NCBI GenBank assembly: GCA_964036295.1
Contig: OZ038462.1
Location: 23,028,863 to 23,092,862 of the forward strand
Length of the DNA: 64,000 bases
Source of the DNA: Plumapathes pennacea
Taxonomy: Eukaryota; Cnidaria; Anthozoa; Antipatharia; Myriopathidae
Direction of reading: 5' to 3'
Made by a program: the position numbers and the translations under genes. The notes beneath the pieces are model-generated. The model was given only the letters and a program-made list of their open reading frames with translations, had not been told where the DNA came from and made no database searches. Position 1 is the first letter of the stretch, and each line of letters begins with the position of its first letter. Positions 56,042 through 64,000 of this stretch are shown here, piece by piece.

Positions 56042-56877
56042 TGCCACAGACTGACACGGGATCAAACTCTGCAGGTTAGTAGGATTTGCAAAGCTTCATA
56101 ACAACGCCAATACTTTCTGTCTAAGTTTTCTTACTTCCAAGAATTGCTGTCAGTGTTGTGACTAGGCCGAATGTACTGGCTTGTCCATTGCAACTGATGA
56201 TTGCCGAAATGACCGTTCGAGCCGCGTTTGTCACGGCTGTTCATTTCAAAGTCAAACAGAATAAAATCTGAATTGTAGAACTTCTTCATGGTGTGTTGCT
56301 TGTTTAGTTATTGGCCTGACAGGATGTGCAGAAACAATACTTTCAAACTAATTCAATAGAGTTATATACATTCGAAGGTAAAGTGATAAAGGTCGGCGAT
56401 CAAGTAAAGCCGGCGTGTACTTAGTTTGATTGAAAGGCTTGCAAGTTTGGTTTCTTCGTGACACGAAGAACTGTGCACACATCGTAAACGGTTTTTATTC
56501 CGAGTTTTTAGAATTTCCTATTAAATTCAGATTTCCTCCAAAGAATTACGAAAGTCGGGTTTTTATATCATTGTGATTTTGGTGCCCACGCGAAAATGTG
56601 TCTGAAAACCCTATGGAGCCACCTTAAATGCGTGTTGCTGGAGTTTACGCACAATATTTAGACTTAGCCCGATGTGAATAGTGTTACTTCACAATTCAAG
56701 GCCAGTTTCTCTCTCTCTCTCTAAAGCCGAATGGTGCTTATACAGAATTTATTAACGATATTATTGGCGGAGTAAAACTGCAATAGCTTGTTTTAGCTCA
56801 ATAGATACTGTTTCGTTGTCATGCTAACCCAGGATTAGCATACCGTGTTTTAACCGGTAGGTAGTTTTTGCAGAGGG

Positions 56878-57794
56878 AATTCCCAAACTCTCTACAGTGC
56901 GGTGACTGCCTGGAAGACTGTCATCAGCCTGCCCCTTTATTCGGACAACAAGTCGGGTTTTTTGCATTGAACTGGACTCCGTCAACCAATCAGGCTGAAT
57001 CGGGAGTTCCCCCTAGATAGCGGATCTGGCATTAGCTTGGCTCTTTCCTGGCATATCTGTCGAAACAGACCTGGAAGTGACTTCCGAGGCAGCAGATTCG
57101 GTTGGTTTGGCGCGCCCACCCCGCGGGAATTATTCTGCAGGTCGTGTTCAACGCTATACATCGGCAACAATCCATCGCCTACGAGAAGCTATCTCACTGG
57201 TCATTGCTCCTCATCTGTAAAGCCCCTTAAAGAGGTCGGATACGAACCACGCATTGTTCTGGTTTGACAGCGGCGTTGATGTCCATTCTCATGCAAATGT
57301 AGGTCATACAAGATGCCTTGTCTTTTACGGCCAATGCACAGCGTGTTCTTAGCAGCGGCCTGTTTCGATTGGCAGGAATTCTAACTCCCGATGCTCACTC
57401 TCTTTTTATCCAAATTCTGCAGCAGTTTCTGTAGGATCTGACCTCTTCCAGCGAGAGACGTGCTTCTATAACTTCCTTTCCAAAGGGCTTTCTCTCTCTT
57501 TACGCGTTGGACGTAAGGGTTCTGCCTCCTCCTGCCTGTTATCCGGAAGGCATCTTGCAATTGGATCCTCTGTCCAACGGACAAGTAGACTCTCGGACTT
57601 TTCGCAGCTTCACTAGAACACCACAGAAATACGTTCTTAACGCGACTTGACCGCAGGACAACCTGTCATAGGTCCCTCCGTCCTCCAAGCACCTTAGGCC
57701 GCGTTCACACTTGGTGCACGAGTACGATTCTCGCTGGGCACACTAATGTGAGCACACCTTTTTATCCACGCCAGAATTCGGGCACGAGTGGAGC

Positions 57795-57826
<32 letters not shown>

Positions 57827-59310
57827 TTGTTTTTGTTTTTGTTTTTTCTTGATTCCATTTGTTAATTTGACAACAAATGTCATGTGAATTTGTACTTGTT
57901 GTAGTAACCAAAACATTTCACCCGGGCCAATATAGTGTGGCTTGCTGTTTTTCTTTACATTCAATAGTTTTGGGGTCAAAATCTTGGATACCCCCTACCC
58001 CCCCCAAAAAAAACAAAAAACAAAAAACAAACAAATACAAAAACAAAAACAAAAACAAAAACAAAGCAAGTGTCCTACGAAGACCACATAAAAATCCTGT
58101 GATTATGTGACTGTACCAGTGCAGTTATCCCATGAAAACCACATGGAGTCTATGGAATGAGGCTAACATATGAAATGCCCTATGGAATTTTTTTTCACAG
58201 CACTTTGAAAAGGGACAGGACTGTCTTGTGGGTCATAGCATTTGTTCATAGCACTATGCAAATACTATGACAGTAGTACCCATGAATATTTTCACAATCA
58301 CTGAGTCTTCATCTGGAAAGGCTGTGAAAATGCTAATGCACCTGGGTTCCTTCCGCCTGTTTCAAAGGTTGAACTTTACATGCATCCAATACAATGCAAA
58401 TTAGCTGAAACAATAGATTTCACTCATTTGCATCATATTCGACGCATGTGAAGTTTGACGTTTGAAACAGGCCCAAGTGGTGTAAAAGCTCTGGAACAAA
58501 TATTCCATAAGAAACGCTTACTAACATAATAACATGTATACAGTAATTTCTGCATTCTGATAGGCTAAGCACACGTCAATTTATCCCAAACAGCGCAAAA
58601 ATGTGTAATTAACAGTGCAGAAATGCGAAATTAAGAGTGCAGAAATTTGAAATTGAAAATTGCCAACAGCTTTTCTGCAGATACGCGCGTATTTGCAGCA
58701 AAGCTAAACAAAGCAGAAAGCGTTTTCATTCCTCAGGACGATTCCCATTCTGTTTCGAGAAAACAAAGTTCTTGAGACACTTGTGAAGTGTAACGAAATT
58801 GAAAAAAGATTGCTCGATGTAAATTATTGTATGCATGTTATTAACAAGTAATCACATATTTCGAGTGCAATTTGGGAATAAATGAGCACTCGTAAAATTT
58901 TCAAAGACCACAAATAATTGCACTCGCGCGGCGCTTGTGCATCTTTGTGGTCTTTGAAAATTTACTCGTGCTCATTTATTCCAAATTGCACTCGAAATCA
59001 TGCGATTACTATACAAACAAAACTAGTTCATCTTTATAGCGTTTATCACATACAATATCATATCTAACCTGCACCCGATTCCACATCCCGCTTTGAAGGT
59101 GGTCTTTCATTTTGTATTGTAAAAATGTTATGATCAAGTTTTACGAGCTGTATACAAGAAAAACAAAGAATGTGTTATTCACATTGACTCACCGTATCAG
59201 TAAATTGAATGACATAGTTGATAGATTTCTCGCTGACCTCTTCCAGCGAGAGACGCGCTTCTATAACTTTCTTACCCAAGGACTGGCTCTCTCTACGCGT
59301 TGGTTGTAAG
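56878..59310. other. Repeat-derived stretch without a recognisable gene
   Basis: It contains two degenerate copies of one sequence (57434-57515 and 59233-59310, both with CTCTTCCAGCGAGAGACG and TTCTATAAC) and a matching CCAGAATTCGGGC motif at about 57770 and 59340. It also has a (GTT)n/(GTTTTT)n tract (57797-57850), a CAAAAA-rich tract (57997-58065) and a palindrome (58855-59012). Probably remains of a retroelement; I cannot name the family. Confidence 0.5.
58855..59012. repeat. Palindrome, TTTCGAGTGCAATTTGGGAATAAA arms
   Basis: CGAGTGCAATTTGGGAATAA and TTATTCCAAATTGCACTCG are inverted. Inner arms are TTTTCAAAGACCACAAA/TTTGTGGTCTTTGAAAA; loop is AATTGCACTCGCGCGGCGC. Confidence 0.75.
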
Positions 59311-59489
59311 GAATCTTGCAATTGGCGCCTCTGTCAACGCCAGAATTCGGGCGCGGGTCTAGCTGACCTTGTACCCGGGCACTAAAGTGGGCACCAGTTC
59401 CCAATGTGCACACGCTATTTTTTGTTTGTTTGTTTTTGTTTGCCTGTGCGAGGTGTGCGAAATCTGAAGTTGGTTCAGCAATGACCGAA

Positions 59490-60185
59490 CGCGGCAGCCA
59501 TGGAGCTCTAAGGCGTGTCAGACATCTTGTACCATATGATACATTACTCACGATGTACAGCTCTCTTGTACTACCATATTTCGATTACTGTAGTTCAGTA
59601 TGGGGAAGCTGTGCGAAAGGGATGGCTGACAAACTACAAACCCTCCAAAACAGAGCTGCCAGGGTGGTGACCCTCTCAAATTATGATAGGCGGTCAGTTG
59701 ACATACTGGATGAACTTAAGTGGGATAATCTTGGGACACGAAGGTCAAAACAGTTAGCTATATTAATGTACGAGTCAATTAATGAAATTGTACCAAACTA
59801 TTTGACCCAAATCTTTGATAGTACAAACTCTGTACATTGCTATAATTTAAGAAACTCATCATATAACATATTTGTACCAAGACCACACACTGAAGCAGGG
59901 AAACATAGCTTCCATTATAGAGGGGCGGTTCTCTGGAATAACCTATCGAATGACCTTAGAAGTCAAACAAATTTAAGATCCTTTTTAAATCTTTTATAAC
60001 CATTTTAGTCTTCATAGTTTTTAATAGGACAACAACTTTAGGGGAACTTTTATACTAGGATATAATGTATTTTTTAGAATTTAAATGATTGTATGTAATA
60101 CATTTTTAGCGTTTTGAAATGTTTGTAATTATTATAATCATTATTATTATTATTATTATTATTATTTATTATTATCAATTAGTAT
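59490..60185 (+). mobile_element. 3' end of a LINE retrotransposon (5'-truncated)
   Basis: The open frame ending at 59999 encodes the C-terminal, post-catalytic part of a non-LTR reverse transcriptase (Jockey/CR1-like): RHLVPYDTLLTMYSSLVLPY then FDYCSSVWGSC, LQTLQNRAARVVT and an RGAVLWNNLSNDLR tail. The palm motif with the catalytic YxDD is upstream and absent. The 3' UTR follows with a (TTA)n tail at about 60140-60180. Typical of target-primed insertion with 5' truncation. Confidence 0.8.
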
Positions 60186-60331
60186 AGGTTATACGGATTT
60201 CTAGAAGAGCATTTGTATGAGAGAAATACCGTGTTTAAATAAAGATTGATGAAGCCATCTTGTCCGCGGCCAAACTGAGGGGACTGGTAACTCGCTCCAG
60301 TCTCATCACGGCTCCAGCCACGCCAGAGAAA

Positions 60332-61327
60332 AAGCGAATTCCCACGTAAGGATGGTTACCCTCTCCCGCAGTCTGATTATATTATGTCAGCGGTCGGCCC
60401 ATTGTATTAATAACTAACCAACCTTGAAGCAGCGGTAATTTTCGCGCTGTTATGGTTTCTTTCTATTTGCCGTTTTCTTTGTTCGTGTTAGGTAGCTTAC
60501 TAGCATCGCACCAAAATGTAAATAAAAAAAGGATGATCTGTGAATGACTCGTTACCAACGAAACCCCTGTCACCCTTGACAACAAAAGAGACTTAGGCAA
60601 AGCACTAAACATCAAGTGCCGGCGATAATTCAGTTGTCTTGCGACTCGAGCCTTGTAAAAAATAAAATCAAGTTTCTACAGCAAAACCCGCGCGATGTCC
60701 TCATTGAAAGAGATTTACGGCTACTGCTTTTTAGATGGGACCACGTTGAATTGTTCATATGGCTTGGACGGTTGTATTAACTACGTGTAGCTAGCCGTTA
60801 AAGGCTCTGCCCCCCAAAACCTCTTCTCGGGGGGAGGGGGAGGGGGTGAAAACCTTCATAGTTTTGAGTCGGAGCGTTCTCAAAACCCTTGCCCTACTTC
60901 AAACTAAAACTTATGATTTTTCGACCCTATTTAAAAAATATATGAGATTTTTCGACCCTTTTTCAGACTCTGTATACCAAAAGATTTTACACTATTTCTG
61001 CAGACCAAATACCAAAATATGCAAAATCTACTATTTCAGACCAAAAAGACAAAATTGATCCCCTTTTGCAGCCTCAAAAGTGTTAAAAAGCGATACTGTC
61101 TTTGAGGCGGCGCATGCAGTATTGATGGGACCCTCCCCTCCCCCCTTATTTACATTTTGGAGCGATGCCAGTAATCTACCTGACACGAACACAGAAAACG
61201 GCAACTAGAAAGAAACCATATTACCGCTGCTTCAAGGTTGGTTAGTTATTAATACAGCGGGCCGACCGCTGACATAATATAATCAGACTGCGGGAGAGGG
61301 TAACCATCCTTACGTGGGAATTCGCTT
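60332..61327. repeat. Large inverted repeat upstream of the DUF21 gene
   Basis: Left arm 60332-60523 and right arm 61148-61327 are inverted copies, from AAGCGAATTCCCACGTAAGG / CCTTACGTGGGAATTCGCTT inward to CCAAAATGTAAATA / TATTTACATTTTGG. The left arm has about 11 extra bp. The ~620-bp spacer includes a copy of the CCTATTTCAGACCAAA repeat. The right arm ends 24 bp before the ATG at 61351. Confidence 0.85.
60815..61140. repeat. Copy of the CTATTTCAGACCAAAA dispersed repeat
   Basis: GGGGGGAGGGGG start, then CCCTTGCCCTACTTCAAAC, ACCCTATTTAAAAAA and CTATTTCAGACCAAAAAGAC units. Related to 1124-1490 and 2750-2930. It lies within the spacer of the 60332-61327 inverted repeat. Confidence 0.6.
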
Positions 61328-61350
61328 CCAAGAGAAAAAGGGGGAGGAAG

Positions 61351-64000
61351 ATGTTGAACTGCACACATCTTGGTGAACATTCTGTCTCGTGCAATGGAAT
61401 CATCTATGATGTTCATGAAGACAAGATCGATTATCATGACAAAATGTTCTGGGTATATTTGGGTGTATACGTTGGTCTCGTGCTATTTGCAGGTGAGTTG
61501 TCGTTGTGCTATATTTTATAATTAGTGTTCGTATTTTATAATGTGTTTGTCAGGCCTGATGAGAGTAGTATTCAGAAGGCGACTAATGTTGGTGACTAAT
61601 GTTTCAACCACCCGAGTCTTTCTGGATACTTCTTTTATCCAGACGATCACTGTACAATAAGAACAAAATAGATGAATTTTTAATTAAAAATTATTTATAT
61701 TTTGACGTGTCTGAAAATGACAATATAATAATTATTGGATGGTAATATTATACATGCGTCTGCAAAAAATATCATTCATGTGCTGCATAAACTTTGCGTT
61801 ATTAAAAGTTATAAAAACTTTTAAAAATATCCCCTGCTGACTGTACTGTTGAATACTATGCAATTTCCCCAGTGAACTAAATATGTGATCTCCCCATTGT
61901 TTCCTGCATACTGTACATTTCTCTTTCTTCTAATCAGGAGTATTCAGTGACACATCAGGACATGTTTCCTCACACTTCTCTTGTGTTCTTTTAAATTTCC
62001 AACATTATGATATTATTTGCTAAAAGTGACAAGTGATCTATTTCGAAAAGGCCAAACAACATGTTATGTATGCAGATGGCACATGTTGATCTAGTTATGG
62101 CAAAATGGTTTGAACCCCAGAACATGAGCAGTGCGTTGGTTGTAATTGTCCGGGTAGGAGTATAGTCTAGCTCTGCCAGGAAGCCGCTTCACTTTCAACT
62201 CCGAAGAGGACTTCTGCTCAGGTAGTCGAAATGTCATTCACCAACAAACAGTCTTCCTGGAGACTACTCTCACCCAGACGATCACAACCAACATATTGAT
62301 CAAGTTATGATGCTCACAAGAACTGTATTTTTTTTACCAGGTTTGATGTCAGGGTTGACTATGGGTCTACTCTCTCTGGACATTCTCAGTCTTAAAGTTC
62401 TCCAGAGAGGTGGAAAACCTCAGGAGAAGGTCTACGCTGCCAAGATTCTCCCTGTGGTAGAGAGACACCATCTGCTTCTTGTGACACTATTGTTGGCGAA
62501 TGCAGGAGCTGTTGAAGCCATGCCCATTTTTATGGATCGCATATCAGACCCCGTGACAGCCATCTGTGTGTCAGTGACAGCAGTTCTGTTCTTTGGGGAG
62601 TAAGTTTTGAATACCCTGAGATAGATAATATACACCCACACTGACTGTTCACAGTTTTCATTTCTGATCTGTTCTGTGTCTAGAATCAGGGGGTTTAAGA
62701 GGAATAATGGAATCAGAATAACTGGAATTTTTGCAGTGGAATAATGGAATAATGGCCTTGGTTTTTCTGAAATAATGGAATAACGAGATTTTCTGGACTG
62801 GAATAATGGAAATTTTTGAGGTGGAATAACAGAATAACGAGATTTTCTGGACTGGAATAATGGAATAATGGAAATATTTTTGAGGTGAAATAATGGAATA
62901 ATGCCACTTCATTATTCTGGAATAATGAAATAATGAACATTCCATTATTCCTTTTCATTCCCTGAGTCTAGAACACATTACCCCACCAGCACAGTGCTAT
63001 CAAAGTTTTTAACCCACTTTCACTCTCAAGCTCAGAATGCAACTTCTCCCAACCATTCAAGAAGAAAATTTGTGATTGATGTTGTGAGAATTGATAGTTC
63101 AATCAGCTTTCTTTCTTCTTAAGTTCTCCATACAAATCCAATGATGCATCTTTCTTGAGATACTGAAAATAGAAAATTGAAGTTGAATCAATATTGTAAA
63201 CCCTTCTCCCATGTTAGTTTTTTTTCTGTAACCCTGTTCTCTACAGTACTTCATATCCTCTTTCTTTTCCTCTTTTATCTTCTTTACTTAACTCTAAAAT
63301 ACTGTATTGCTTTTAGGGTAATTCCTCAGGCTCTTTGTACTCGCTATGGCTTGGCTATTGGAGCAACTATGGCACCGTGAGTATCCATGTACTGGAGTCA
63401 TGCAAAAGTGCAAATTTAGACAGAAATCTTTTGACAAACAGTTCTATCCTTTGCTGATCTATGGTCTACATTATTTATTTTGTTCTATTGTTTGTTTGTT
63501 TGTGACAGGTTTGTCAAGTTAATGATGGTTGTTTTCTTTGTGGTTGCCTGGCCTCTCTCAAAGCTGTTGGACTGTTTGCTGGGTCATGAGCACTCAACAT
63601 TCTTTCGTAGAGCAGGCATGTGTTTATTTCATTTATATTTTGCTGCTTAAGCACTGTAGCAATACAATGCACAGGGAGCCCACATTGGATATATTCTAAT
63701 TATAAAACATGGTTCGAAATGGTCGACAACTTAATAAGACGTGATTGACTAATATCCAGTTCCACGAAAGCAGTAAGAAGTTTGGATACATGAGTTACTG
63801 TGGGCTCCCTGTGTATAGTACATAATTAAATGACAGTATAGCATGCTGTACTAACTATATCCTTCAACAAACAGTTTTTCTTCACTGACATTTTTTTGGT
63901 TGAGTAATGGGGTTCAGGTAATTTGTGTCGTGAGTTACTCCCCACAGAAGAGTAGCCTATAGCAGTGTTTGGATTTTCTTGTTTTCATCTTGATTGCAGA
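61351..64000 (+). CDS. DUF21-domain (CNNM/MAM3-like) membrane protein, 5' exons, runs off right edge
   Basis: Exons: 61351-61492, 62341-62599, 63317-63376, 63509-63615, and probably a fifth starting at 64000 (AG at 63998-63999; phase would give Glu). The N-terminus (MLNCTHLGEHSVSCNG) is extracellular-like, with one NCT sequon. TM1 (FWVYLGVYVGLVLFAG) leads into the DUF21 signature LMSGLTMGLLSLDILSLKVL, then HLLLVTLLLANAGAVEAMPI, ICVSVTAVLFFGEVIPQALC and TRYGLAIGA. DUF21 proteins of this type are transmembrane Mg2+/divalent-cation transport or regulation proteins with downstream CBS domains, which would lie outside the window. The fourth intron begins GC (AGCAG|GCATGT). The RYGLA/VEAMPI style is nearest to the plant/protist-type DUF21 group; family known, specific function inferred. 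Confidence 0.88.
62700..62958. repeat. GGAATAATGGAATAA minisatellite
   Basis: Degenerate tandem units of GGAATAATGGAATAA(C/T)GAGATTTTCTGGACT and related, about 250 bp, in intron 2 of the DUF21 gene. Confidence 0.85.
63015..63180. repeat. 'TTTCACTCC...GTTCTCC' dispersed repeat
   Basis: CACTTTCACTCTCAAGC, TTCTCCCAACCATTCAAGAAG, GAGAATTGATAGTT and AAGTTCTCCATAC match the family seen at 14694-14860. Intron 2 of the DUF21 gene. Confidence 0.65.
63670..63813. mobile_element. 144-bp MITE, CACAGGGAGCCCACA ends
   Basis: CACAGGGAGCCCACA (63670-63684) and TGTGGGCTCCCTGTG (63799-63813) are perfect 15-bp inverted ends. Intron 4 of the DUF21 gene. No clear target duplication. Confidence 0.75.

Larger units (their letters stand above)
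53879..56623. mobile_element. 2745-bp element at a duplicated TTAA (piggyBac-like, non-autonomous)
   Basis: Ends GGTGGCTCCATAGGGTTTT (53879-53897) and its exact reverse complement (56605-56623), directly flanked by TTAA at 53875-53878 and 56624-56627. Copy A of the duplication has a single TTAA at 34201-34204 in the same context (CACTTAAATGG in reverse complement), an empty site. No transposase frame is visible inside; the longest frames (for example 54242-54565) are unrecognised. It contains nested MITEs at 54814-56041. Confidence 0.85.
51160..56877. repeat. Inverted segmental duplication, copy B (contains GPCR 2)
   Basis: Reverse-complement partner of 33957-38450. It includes the GPCR, its 5' flank to about 51210 and its 3' flank to about 56877. 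It carries a 2745-bp element at 53879-56623 that is absent from copy A, and lacks the copy A insertion and its poly-T and poly-C tracts. Confidence 0.85.

Overview
This window is nuclear DNA from an animal. Genes are split into many short exons with GT-AG introns, introns are packed with small transposons and microsatellites, and GC content is moderate. The protein families and repeat types (an orphan class A GPCR pair, a TRAPPC10 of near-human length, abundant palindromic MITEs) fit a cnidarian, most likely a stony coral. The species assignment is inference, not something read directly.

Layout, left to right. (1) 1-497, minus strand: first exon of MANEA (endo-alpha-1,2-mannosidase), running off the left edge. 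(2) 498-816: a 319-bp head-to-head promoter shared by MANEA and TRAPPC10, with a YY1-type motif. (3) 817-19185, plus strand: TRAPPC10, reconstructed here as 24 exons whose phases all join (1202 residues). Its introns hold two head-to-head Helitron-like elements, a 47-bp minisatellite, a ~500-bp CAT repeat and several MITE families. (4) 21103-30689, plus: an intact SLC1-family glutamate transporter, 7 exons, 527 residues, with a third Helitron-like copy in intron 2. (5) 34887-35978, minus: intronless class A GPCR. (6) 40587-45197, plus: a second SLC1 copy that is a pseudogene with several independent lesions. (7) 45205-46780: a diverged ~340-bp tandem array. (8) 52257-53258, plus: second GPCR copy, C-terminally shortened by a nonsense change. 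(9) 56878-61350: transposon debris, including the 3' end of a LINE and an inverted repeat next to the last gene. (10) 61351-64000, plus: 5' part of a DUF21/CNNM-like membrane protein gene, running off the right edge.

The central theme is a duplicated two-gene module (SLC1 transporter plus GPCR). The GPCR segment is inverted between copies and one transporter copy has decayed. The two GPCR segments act as natural controls for each other: each carries one large insertion that is absent from the other. One of these is a 2.7-kb element with 19-bp terminal repeats at a duplicated TTAA (piggyBac-like), whose intact TTAA empty site is visible in the other copy. MANEA (Golgi glycan trimming) and TRAPPC10 (Golgi trafficking) share a promoter, a plausible housekeeping secretory-pathway pairing. 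No wholly new molecular system was found. The most unusual items are the pseudogene with its NMDGT-motif deletion, the splice donor duplicated as 32-bp units in both SLC1 copies, the three Helitron-like copies and the nested MITEs.
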